64,000 nucleotides of DNA from Chondrosia reniformis (taxonomy: Eukaryota > Porifera > Demospongiae > Chondrillida > Chondrillidae). The position numbers were made by a program, and so were the translations under genes. The stretch covers positions 744,001 through 808,000 of the forward strand of contig OX359194.1 of NCBI GenBank assembly GCA_947172415.1, in the 5' to 3' direction. The notes beneath the pieces are model-generated. The model was not told where the DNA came from and did not search any database. It saw nothing but the letters and a program-made list of their open reading frames with translations. This document shows, piece by piece, positions 10,981 to 22,033 of the stretch; the first letter of the stretch is position 1, and each line of letters opens with the position of its first letter.

Positions 10981-11753
10981 GTACGTTGCCCTGCCCGTAC
11001 GTTTGCCGATTTTTAATCATAAATGTTTGTACTCTGTTTTATCGTAAAAAGCAAATGAAAAACGTTAGTAGCAACTGCAAAAACGTTAAACCAATCCGAA
11101 CATTCGTTAAACCAATGTGAAAAAGCTACTGCAACTTTAGCACTTGTAAATCGGCGGTAAATCACTTTGTTGCCTTTTTTGTATTTTTTTCTTCAAAAAT
11201 ATACGAAATAAATGAAATTTGCAATACAATAAAACGATTTGATAAAGATCTGGAATTAGAACGAAAAACTAACTGTCACTTTAAGCTCGGACGGACGATC
11301 ACATTTCTTATGGTAGCTATATAGGAAGGGTGCCATTTACTGCTTCCGGTTTTCTTATGATGCAAAATGTGTTACGCATGACATGTGGTCTTATGCTTAA
11401 GTATATAGAGAAATAGGTAAGGTTGCGTTGCAGATAAAGGGAATCATGAAATACATGTGAACATACTGTAATACGTATGTGAATTTTGGGACCAAATATT
11501 AGTTAAAATTCTACATAGAGGACTGATTTTAAAATTATAAATGCAACATAATGATATATGATTATATACTGTAGTCTTAGAGTGATAACATATTACAGGG
11601 AAACAGATTTCACAATTATATAAATACTTGTAAAAGTCATGCATTATTTTAAAGCTATAATTGTAACGTCAAAAAACATTTAAGTTAGAATTGATACATA
11701 GTTAGAAGGGTTTGCACACATGATATTGTTAATCAGTAGATGTTTCTTAGTTA

Positions 11754-13773
11754 TTACACAACTCTAGCATAAGAATACTCATCAAAGGAATTGAGATAAG
11801 CTAGAAGCATCTCATAACATAACTTGTACTGCTCCTGCATGGAGAAAGAGGTAAAGTGACTCAACGTTTGATTGTTTGATTAATGGTATATAAGCATGAG
11901 TGGTGTTATAAACTCACCACAGTGGAGACCATGTTGGGTCTTTGCATTCTAATGGCTTTGACAGTCTGAAATATGTCAACTTCTCTTTCAACTTTAACTC
12001 TCTCAATCTCAGACATAGCAGTAATAAATACACCAGTACGACCCATACCATCACTGAAACAGTAAAAGTATCATGATGAGTGTTCATTAACATCAGATGT
12101 TAATTTACTGAGAACAATGCAATAAATGTATAAAAATATATACATACATGCTCAGATTCGGTAGTATAAGCTACACTCATTTATACATGCTATATAGATC
12201 AGTTTTAGATTTATTTATGGTATATTTGCTGAGATTGTAAGTATACCATTTCCTATGACATTGTATTTTCAATGTTGTTTCTATATACTTAAGGGAGAGC
12301 TTTTAAGATGACACAAGAAACCAAACTTTGTTATTAGATGTGTTAAAGACTGAATAATGAACCATGATCTCAAAGAAAGGGAGAACTTACTCGCACATGA
12401 CAATGACAGGTTTTTCAGATCCACACTTCTTCTTCTCTACATCTGCAATCATCCTCTCTAATGGAGTTATCTGAACAGGACCGTCAGCCTTCCAGTCACT
12501 TGAGTGAAACAAGGTCAACTCCATAGAATTTGATTCAGGCTTGAAATGAGGAAATAACAAAGAACTAAAATAACACGTGCATATTGAGGACTTTAAGGTT
12601 TCAATCATTAGAGTATTATTAACAAGTGATATTTAAATGCTTGTCAACTTCTATATATGTATTATACACTATAAAATATAAAACGGAATATGAAAATGGA
12701 AATGGAAAATAAATTGGAATTACAATATCAGGTTTTATACCTTTCTCTTATCTGAAATGTTAAGAGTGTAGATGGTGTAACCTTGATTTTCTTTAGCATG
12801 AAGCAGATCAACTTTGATAAAACTGTACTCTCCAGTTTTGAAATTTTTGCTTGGCCAAAATTGTACACAAGATTCCTTTGAATGATTATATACATATTAT
12901 GTAGGCTATAGCCTTGATAGATGAGGCTAATATAATATTGATCAGATATTACGTACAATAAAGAATTAAAACATTTTAAACATATATTATACGTACAGTA
13001 TATCTATAAATATTCATAATGCTGAAACTGAATATATAGATTACTCATTATACCTGTTCATTCTCCATAATATCACACAGTAGTACAATCACAGAAGTCT
13101 TCAACTGCCAGACCACTTTCCACAAGTCATCTCTGGTGTGTATCAGTGGAGACTGAGCAGCTATAAAGGTATGTTCACTGGAGTAGCTCTATAGATATTT
13201 AGGAGTAGAGAGATCTAGATGGAAGGGTTTTCTAATTTTCTTCCAACATCCAACTTACATTGATAAATGAGGCATTCATATAATCATTTCCATTTCCTTC
13301 AGTCCTTCCAGAAATATGAAGGTAGTTAAAGCAATCTGCAGTATATATTTTATATGGAAAACATTAACCTTAGCAGATACCACTACGTAGATACACGAGA
13401 CTTATAACAAAACTTGTAGGAATGTCTACCAACTTGGCATATGCTCACTACAGTGATATAAGTTATTAGCCCCTTGGATGCAAATCAGGAAAGGATATAC
13501 AATCAGTTTACTTGGCTGAGAACCCAGAATGGCTATTATACGTATGTAGACCAAATATGTATATATATGTACTGAAAAACACCTAATTTAATAATTTACA
13601 GAAATGCAATGTATACTGAAAACATTTTCTACACTTATTAAAGTATACATGCGTATAAACAGTTTCAACTCACAGGGGAATCTATTTTTGTACCTATTCT
13701 TCCAAGCAACTGGACTCTCTTGAGAATACAGTATATCTTCACTGCAAACGTTCTTTGATACACTGTTCAAAAT
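11754..13773 (-). other. Gene 2 phosphatase domain D2
   Basis: Exons at 13674-13773, 13259-13335, 13054-13188, 12741-12875, 12391-12539, 11918-12053 and 11754-11834. The P-loop reads [13 protein letters not shown]5R is present but the usual His before Cys is Met. The acid loop reads [10 protein letters not shown] rather than WPDxGxP. D2 is therefore probably regulatory or weakly active, as in many RPTPs. Confidence 0.86.
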
Positions 13774-16700
13774 CTGTAAAATGAACAGGAAAATTATACA
13801 GCAAATAGAGGACATGTGATGTACATAATTATTGCATGATACAATACCTTCAATTGTTTTATGACTAATGCTTACATCAAATTCAGACTGAAATCCAGTT
13901 ACTTCCTTGTCCTGCATGGGTGCTTCCAAGTCAGTGATCTTCCTCCTCAACTCATGGGCTGGTACGGCAGTCTCACCACAGGTCAAGTAGTCATTGAGAG
14001 CATCATGGATTAACACATACTGGTCCTGTATTGAGATAAATAAATCACTACAAACTCTTTGCAATTTTTACTGTTGATTCTAGGAGCTAACTTATTAAGT
14101 AATTAAGCACTTACAAGATTCTGAACCATGAAGGTCCTCTTTGATCTCATTTCGGTAACAAACTCATAAATATTCAAATCATCTGTCTCCTTCAATTTCT
14201 GCATCATGGCATCAATAGTGATGAATGTACCAGTACGACCTACTCCAGCACTGGGTTTTGAAGGAAACAAAGAAATTAAGAATATTAATTAGCTAACTGA
14301 ACATATTATGAAGTAAATCCTATTTATTTGTATTGTATATAATATGTACATAAATGATGATGTATATACGTATATTTATTGCATATTACCACTCTATACC
14401 AATTATATATAAGCAATCTTGTTACCAAACAAATCAATGACAACTATATGTATATAAAAAAGTAGCTGTCCTGTAGAGACCAATAGCTTAAGTATAGTTA
14501 ATTATAAACCACAGTCACACCTTTTCAATGACTGTTACATTACACATCGATAATATGAACTAACCTGCAGTGTACAATCAGAGGTTGCTGACTGTTCTGA
14601 TATACCTTTCTAACTTGCCTTGCAAACCGTACCAGAGATGAGGGATGTTGAGGTACTCCATGATTAGGCCATCCAGTGTACAGGAAGTGTTTCAATGTAA
14701 ATGGCTTGCTATTTGTGTCAGACATCTAAAATGAACAAATAAAATTTTATATAATATATATACATATAATATACTGATAAATTTACATTCTATATTAGAA
14801 TTATTATATGTGAATATTGTATACCATTAATGAACTTATAATTTGTTAATTTAAATTAAATGGTGTCTCACAGAGCTTACATTCTCAATCAGCATTTCTC
14901 TCACTTCATAGTCGGCAAGGATGTCACAAGACTTTAATTTTATGCAGAATCCACTACCAGGTTCAAACACTTGTTCTGTATCATCTTTCCAGTAGCGCTC
15001 ACACTTTTTCTAGAGAAATAAGAGGAAATTTCCAATATTTCATGGGAAAAAGTATATACATCTACAAAGCTCTCAAACAATGATGCCTATTAATATGTAT
15101 ATAAGTACTACATATGAGGTTTTGATCATATCACAAACCCAAACTCAGTAAAGAGTTTGATTCACTTTAATCCGCACGACTATGCATCATTTCCTCATGT
15201 TATTTGGATGACTAATCCATGTCACAATTAATGTTGACTTACTTTTCCCTTCTCCTCTGGTTGTGTCAACATGACAATTACAGGAGGTCTGTGGTCCCAT
15301 ATCATCTGCCAGAAATCAGATACCAATTTGGGAGTTGGACCTGTGGACAAAATATCAGATTCTAAAGAATATGAACCTTGTGTATGTACAGTATAATAGT
15401 CACAGATATATATATCCTTAGTACATATATAGGATAAGTATATTAATATAATATACAGACCTTGAGATGCAATGTAAGCATTCTTCCTTTCAAAGCCCTA
15501 TATTAGATGTACACTAATTATGGTATATTGATATACTTGTTATATGAAAATATTCATGTAATTCATGCAACCATTATTAAAAATAGTTTAGCATGTAACA
15601 TCCATTAATATTAGGTGTTTACATATAATTAGTGTAAGTTATTATGAAATTTAAGACATTTCTATATACAAAACTATATAATATACTCATGATCAGATAT
15701 ATGACATATTGGATTATATTATTGATTAGACAAAATATACAGAAAATACTTATAGAATATACATATATACACTCACATCAATGTAGGAAGCATTGATATA
15801 GTCACTTCCATTCTCATCAGGAACAGACAGTACTACTCTGGAATGGTCAACTGGATCCAGTTTAATACGTATATTACATTATCATACATAATAATAACAT
15901 TTAGTTTATATGATTATTATTAATATACAGTTATAGCCCTGTGCTTACATGTGTGAATATTGTGATATCTGTTCTTTTTCTTGTGAGCTTTAGCAATATT
16001 ATTCACTCCATTTGGATCATTTTGAATTTTCTATTTATAGAAACATATTACATTCCCGATAAAATATCTGAAACAACAGTAATGTACTTGATTAATTGCT
16101 TATAAAAACAATGCAATGAGAATATATAAATTATATATGGAGTCATATAACCTGCATAATATGTAAATAAGACTCAGAGATACTTAATTAGTAAATATAA
16201 AGATATCATTACATTGTATTCTCTCTCAAAACCATTGTTCTTGTCCATTGCCAACTCTCTGACATGAGCTGCAAATTGAGTCTTGGAAATCTGAGAAACA
16301 GCTGTAAAATAACAAATAGCCTAGATTAATAGTAATTTGGTGCATGCATCTGTATATACAGACTGATTTCCATTGCATGTAATCAAACACATAACAGACA
16401 AGGAAATTACCAAATTGAATGCAATAGAAATGTCACACATTTGAACCACATGATATACAATAAACGGGCTACGTTAGTATATATACTAACGTCGCCCGTT
16501 TATTTCTGCACTTTTAGTGTTCTCATGTAGTTGAGCGTCCTCTGTATTTCCAAAGCCTTGTATACCTGCCTCATCTGAATTATTCTTTACTTCATGATCA
16601 GAAGAAGCCATATATATCCCTTGTGGCACAGAGAAGAATGTTTTAATTTCCTTCTCTTGTTTTCTCTGTTGGTGTCGCTGCTTTCTAATGAGTTGGATAA

Positions 16701-19700
16701 TTCAGAATTTTATACTCATACATATAGCTGCATGCTGTAGAGTAGTTGTTGTAGTTCATAAACACAAAACACAAAATATATACATATGTATGAATATTGT
16801 ACCAAATGACCATAATATATATAAAAATAGATAATATAGGTGAGATAATTTGCTTTTAAGGAAATACTCACTTTGTTAATACAATACAGAGAATGACAAC
16901 TAGTATAATCAGTCCTAGAAGAACCACTACAATTCCCACTACAATACCAACAGTGTTTGAGTTAGGTGGAGCTGCATGAGTAAAATACAGAAGCATAACA
17001 TTGCTTATATAATAAGGTGCTATTTATAGTCTTATTAATTGTGATATTTAGAAATGAAATCACATACGTATATGTATATATAATAACTAGATGTTTGTAC
17101 AGTTATGAATTTTCTAAAACAGTAGATTTCACTAAAACATCTATTTAGCAATTACTATCTGAGATTGTGGAAAAATCCACCATGATAGCATCAGGTCCAC
17201 TTCTATTACAACTAATAGCAGCTACAGTAAAGCTGTACGTCACTCCAGTCAGCAGATTATCCAATGATAATTGTGTTACTGCTCCAACTGTTCTTGTCAT
17301 CTGACTTGATGCATTATTCCTCAACTGGTACTTAATCAAATATCCAGTAATTACTCCATTGTGGCCCTTCTCAGTTGGTGGATCCCATTTCAAAATGGCT
17401 GAATCCCTGGATGTTATTGCTTTTAGATTAAGAGGAGGTCCACTTGGTACTGTATATAAAATGTATTATATCACGTGTTTACTTGAAAGGCTTTTAGAGA
17501 TGTGTGTATTATACATTAATATTTGTGTCAAAATCTCTCATACCGTAAGGTCCTTGAACTCCAGCACCAAGGATTTCAGCTGCTACCCAAACATAGTAGG
17601 TGGTATTTGGTTCAAGTCCAGTCAGTGTAGTTGATGTAGCTGTAATTCCTGATCTCTTCATAGCATCAAATGGTGGATCTGTTTCAATACCACATTTATT
17701 TGAATACCAAACTACATACAATATCTTATATGTCATATTATTATAAATCGGATAGGTTACTGTAGTCCATGAAACATTCAGAGATGTTTCATTTCTGGTC
17801 AACATGACTCCTTGAACCGGAGAAGGGAGAGGTAATACAGGTGCAGAAGTTTCTGTATAATAAAATGAAGAATTGAAATTAACATCAATATAATGTACAA
17901 CCAAATTGACATTCCTTACTTATTCCATTGATATACATTGTATATATATGAGTCATATCAAATATAGTTATAATTACTTGGTATTAGCTCTTTAGTGTGT
18001 ACATGGAACAAATCATAACAATGCAACTTCTGCATGGATCACTTAACTAAATATTATTGTACGTACCTAAGACAACTGGATATACTGTAGATATAGAGCT
18101 ACTATGATCCACTACACAGCTGTATGTTGTAGCATGAATTGGTTTGAATGATGAGATAAGTAGTGTCCTATCATGTCCTGGTTTAGTAGAAATCTCTCCT
18201 TCAGTTGGTGTAACTCGGCTCCTAGGATCACCAGTGAACCAATCCTTAAATCTATCAGTCCTTTGACATTCTAACCATACAGGTTGACTGAGGGTAGGTG
18301 TTATAATGATAGTACTAGTTGGATTATCAGTCCTTCCAACTGTTAAGGTGATGGTTGGTAATGGATATAAATTAACTATAGAATTTGAATTGAATCTTCA
18401 TAGATTACGTACACTAAATATGTATCATATGTATAGATAAACATTACGATAACAATATTACAGTTATACATGCTATTGTCTTAAAAGTAGATTACAATAA
18501 ATATATAAATATTCTCAGTTATTATGATGAAGATTACGATGACAGTCTATATCTATATAATATCGATTCTAGGCTACTAATCATTAATAACATCAGTGAT
18601 GTCATGAGGACTATAAATTATAATTAGGTTAGTTCGACGCAGTCAGAGTTAAAGATGATTTCTAGAAAAATTTAGTTCATGTGAATTTGCAAAACTATTA
18701 TGTTACAGTAATTACATATAGGGAAATCCTGTGTGATCGATGAAATTTGTGCATGTTGAGACGCCTCACATGAATATGCATGAATTAGATGCACACATGA
18801 ATTTCTTGATTTACGGTGTATCTAACAATCCAAACCTAAATGATTCTAGTTCACATCAAAACATTGGAATGACTCACCAAGTACCACAGGGTAGGTTGTC
18901 TTTGTCTGAGTATCACCAGGAAAAGATACCAAACAAGTGTATGTTCCAGCATGACTTGGAGTGAATGAAGAGAAAGCCAATATCCTAGTATTTCCAGCAG
19001 TTGTACTTATTTCAGTTGGAGTGGGTTTTACTGCACTTCCTGTAGTGTACCATTGTTTATACCTTGTACCATTATCACACTGCAGCTCTACTGATTGACC
19101 AATGGAAGGTGTTACAGTGATGGTAGTAGTAACACTTTCATTAGGAGGCTGGCCAACAGCAATAGTAGTTGGTTGAGATGCATTTCTCTGTGCTATAGAT
19201 GAGAAAACTAACTTTTACGTATATACTCTACTCTTTTTTATGTGCATGTGTCACTTTAATAAATGATAAATAAATAAATTAATTAATATATACAATTATA
19301 GAAATGGCTACAAGAAATTTGCAAACTCAAAGATGACATGCAATGTACGTATATAGGTCTACTGATTAACCAATTAATAATAGGTGCATGCATGTTACAG
19401 TATAGTGTTTATATTTCAGTCAAAGGTAAGTTTGGGTCTCCTATGAATAGGTATAGACATAATATGTAGAAGGCTCATTAGGATGACATACAATCACTTA
19501 GTTTTTAGAAACCCTTATCATCTAATAGCTTAGTTGTAGCCGATCATGATCAGTGAAGTGATCCTAATATATGGATAACATTAATGATTTTATTGATCTA
19601 ATCATCTACCTCTATATGAGAAAAATAACAATTATAAAAATGGCTACAACAGATTTGCAAACTCAAAGATGACATGCAGATGTACTTAGTTCATTTAGAG

Positions 19701-20852
19701 TGGGTGTTACTTCACTTCCTGTAGTGTACCATTGTTTACCTACACCACTCCCACTGCACTGCAGCTCTACTGAAAATGAAACGATCACCAGAAGAGAGCA
19801 TAAGCAATAATATTGTTAAACTATTGTTTTTGAAAATGAACCTTCATTTTTAAGAATTAATTATTATAATAAAAGGTTTAAATTGACTGTACAAAAGTAA
19901 TCAAATAATAAAATATTAGGGACATTACGAAAAAGCCAATCTCAAGGCTTGAATATCCAATCAGTGGAATTTTAATATATGTACCAAATAACAAAAAATG
20001 AGTTATCCACAAGATATATATAATAATGCACACCTATATGCAATACTTATATAGTCGTTGTTGCATACATTGTGGAATGTTAACCCTTTAGCTGCCGCAT
20101 TTTTCTGATAGTCAGCAGCAGGAAAATTTAATAAAGAAGTGAAATGAATATATGTCAAATATAATTGGTCTTTCCTCGTATATAATGATATGTGTGACCA
20201 TCCATGCGAAAAGGGGCACCACGGAAGCCCTTCCAAAAACGCATTTTCCGTTGTGTACATGAAAATGCCCCTTTTCACATGGACAGTCACATACGTATAC
20301 AACACAAACTTCCTAAAATATATACCATTCTATTTGATCTTAATAAAATTTTTACACAATACACAATGGTTCCCATTCACTAAGAGGAAATATATAACTT
20401 TTCTGTATGTCAAAACAATTACAAAGCAAAACTGAAGAGTATTCCACAGGCATGCTACATATGTACATATTTAAAGTAATATCATCTTCAAACTAACATG
20501 TTTATATATAATATCCTACTAAGTACTGCATGCACTGAGCATATTACATCAGATCAGCATGACTGGGGCTTAGCATATAAATAGTAGGGAATTGTAATCT
20601 TACGTAGCTTAGTATACGTATGTATCAAAGTAGTAGGGATTATACATCATCTCCTCCCCCCAAGAAACAAATAGAGCGATCAAATTCGTGGTAATAATAT
20701 ACGTACGTAATCTGAATTTGAACCACTGAATTTGGGGTTACTTAATGCTAGTATACGCGATTCTCAAATCTATAGTCTTATAATTAATTTTATAACTTAC
20801 GCAAATTCGTTGCAACGGCGCAGAATAAGAAAAAAACCCAATGATACTTCAT
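11754..20852 (-). CDS. RPTP gene 2: receptor phosphatase with WPN instead of WPD in D1
   Basis: Complete gene. The exons sum to 1142 codons including the stop (1141 residues if the half-Ig exon is used, 1113 if not). Order: signal peptide, half-Ig unit, two Ig domains, two FN3 domains, TM, juxtamembrane, D1, D2. The start is the ATG at 20852 ([17 protein letters not shown]); the stop is at 11754-11756. D1 keeps [10 protein letters not shown], but the general-acid loop reads GWPNHGVP. The Asp that normally donates a proton in catalysis is Asn, so phosphatase activity is expected to be low or absent (inference). D2 has the degenerate loops seen in the other paralogues. It has the shortest ectodomain of the array. 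A palindrome supplies one splice donor in the juxtamembrane region. Part of the D1/D2 linker region is almost identical to gene 3. Confidence 0.87.
13876..15850 (-). other. Gene 2 phosphatase domain D1
   Basis: Exons at 15777-15850 (DYINASYID), 15461-15497 (microexon, YIASQG), 15243-15340 ([17 protein letters not shown]), 14881-15009 (KKCERYW), 14565-14725 (WPN loop and HCS), 14115-14250 (AGVGRTGT P-loop) and 13876-14025 (QYVLIHDAL, the Q-loop helix). The nucleophilic Cys and Arg are intact. The only catalytic defect seen is Asp to Asn at codon 14663-14665. Confidence 0.88.
15949..16971 (-). other. Gene 2 TM and juxtamembrane exons
   Basis: Exons at 16872-16971 ([21 protein letters not shown]), 16491-16684, 16213-16301 and 15949-16030. 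The third is 12 nt shorter than in the paralogues but stays in phase. The 16491 end lies inside a 42-bp palindrome and uses GTTAGT as donor in phase 1. The TWTE...GS.EDIQ motif of genes 1 and 3 is largely lost here. Confidence 0.8.
16461..16502. repeat. 42-bp palindrome carrying a splice donor
   Basis: Arms of 21 bp (TAAACGGGCTACGTTAGTATA and complement) with one mismatch and no loop. The minus-strand reading frame runs into the right arm (INGR) and the GTTAGT donor of the juxtamembrane exon sits within it. The resulting exon is 194 nt, the same as in gene 4. Confidence 0.8.
17156..17852 (-). other. Gene 2 FN3 exons (two domains)
   Basis: Exons at 17544-17852 and 17156-17449, both phase 1-1. 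They match the first and last FN3 types of genes 1 and 3. The middle two FN3 types are missing without trace. The first exon ends earlier than its relatives, at a donor after GPYG. Confidence 0.83.
18067..19769 (-). other. Gene 2 Ig exons (Ig fragment plus two Ig domains)
   Basis: Exons at 18878-19192 and 18067-18375 are full Ig domains, phase 1-1, with paired cysteines and Trp. A third possible exon, 19686-19769 (84 nt, phase 1-1), encodes only the middle of an Ig domain ([18 protein letters not shown]) and ends at the same kind of internal donor as the gene 1 half-Ig exon. It is open and in phase, but I cannot tell whether it is spliced in. Confidence 0.75.
20193..20291. repeat. 99-bp inverted-repeat hairpin
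   Basis: Arms of about 26 bp with three mismatches (TGTGACCATCCATGCGAAAA followed by GGGGCA) enclose a short spacer. It lies in the first intron of gene 2 and is likely a small MITE. Confidence 0.55.
20801..20852 (-). other. Gene 2 first exon: signal peptide
   Basis: A 52-nt exon starting at ATG 20852 and ending at a GTAAGT donor in phase 1. It encodes a hydrophobic leader beginning [11 protein letters not shown]. Same length and phase as the gene 1 first exon. Confidence 0.8.
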
Positions 20853-22033
20853 ATTTCCAACCAACTAAGCTGTAACTGGAGATCTAGACTATATTACTAT
20901 AATATAGCCTATACATGTAATATAAATCCCGAAATTAATTAACTTAAACGCTGTTATTGTTATAAAATTGCTTGTGCTTTAATTCATTTTCGAGATAAAA
21001 GTTTCCTAAAGGGTCATCAATAAAATAATGTTGATTTGGAATAAGTATAAGGCCAATTGTATATGTCATCATCACTTATTTGGGACTGAAATGGATTTTT
21101 GTTGTTGCGATTTTTTTGTCGAATATTATACGGTGTGGATGCATGTCATTGTATACATATATATACAGAGTTCACAATCTTTAGATGTACAAATACAATG
21201 AGATCACAATTTATATATACCTCTCTATCTATTACCTTTGTATATGCATAGATTAATCACTTTTAGGAAAACCTATATGTAGCTACAGCCATAGAACTAC
21301 TAGTATATACCATTTCATAACAACTCAGATTTTCTCACAGTGCAGGTTTCAGATATGTATGTATACGTATTATTATTAGCTCCATTTCTAGTGCATCCTC
21401 AAATATTATAATACCTTCAGAAACCTTAGACTTTGTTGTTATTGTGGTCAAAACCTCATGCACCACAGTGTATATAGACCTTGCTGGACTTTTAATTCCC
21501 TTTGGCTGAAATATGTCAACTTCTCCATTCAACCAATCATACCATATATATTGGAAGGGCCAACTTGCATTGATAAATGAGGCATGATTTAGTCATTGCT
21601 GTCCTTCCAGTAAAATATTGAAATACTTCAAACTTCTATTATAAACCTCTGAGGGCATACTTCATACATACGTATATACGTATATATTTATGTCTATGAA
21701 TCCTGACCCTAAGTATATATATAAAATTATTATAATTATTAGTTTCATTTATATCTTTCCATTCACAGTTTCATATATATTGTATACAAATTTGATTCAA
21801 ATAGAAAGACTTTTTCTTTCTTTCAAAAACTTATAATTGGATAATACTCTAAATGGAGACCGTGATTATCCACATCATGCCGGATTTGCACTATATAGTA
21901 CATGATTGGCATTGAAGATACTGTACTATATCCTCTAATTCAATTTTTAAAATGCACAAATTCAATATACGTATAATGGTTCCACACATGATACTGTTGT
22001 TAATAAAGCAGTCTGAGAGTATATCTCAAAGAA
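20853..22033. other. Intergenic region between genes 2 and 3
   Basis: About 1.2 kb holding the gene 2 promoter side and the gene 3 3' flank. It contains a decayed phosphatase fragment at 21335-21615 and otherwise only AT-rich sequence. No other gene is supported. Confidence 0.6.
21335..21615 (-). pseudogene. Decayed RPTP D2 fragment
   Basis: The minus strand has EVDIFQ followed by a degraded version of the [16 protein letters not shown] segment. At 21565-21615 it has a remnant of the first D2 exon (NASFIN-like, next to a CTTCCAG-type flank). Intervening D2 exons are gone and their order is not preserved. It looks like a remnant of a former array member or of a partial duplication. Confidence 0.6.

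Larger units (their letters stand above)
9560..11507. repeat. Tandem duplication unit B (about 1.95 kb)
   Basis: Second copy of the unit at 7579-9559, differing by scattered substitutions and small indels, and with two rather than three copies of the 17-bp repeat. Its end (GGGACCAAATATTAGTTAAA) matches the end of unit A and position about 7035-7056 near gene 1. Confidence 0.85.
6694..11753. other. Intergenic region between genes 1 and 2, made of duplicated promoter/first-exon units
   Basis: This 5 kb stretch upstream of gene 1 and downstream of gene 2 holds no convincing complete gene. Most of it is two near-identical tandem units of about 1.98 kb (7579-9559 and 9560-11507). A shorter related unit overlaps the gene 1 start (about 6590-7060). 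Each unit contains a copy of the gene 1 first exon. The sequence just left of 11753 is gene 2 3' flank; I saw no clear AATAAA there. Confidence 0.75.
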
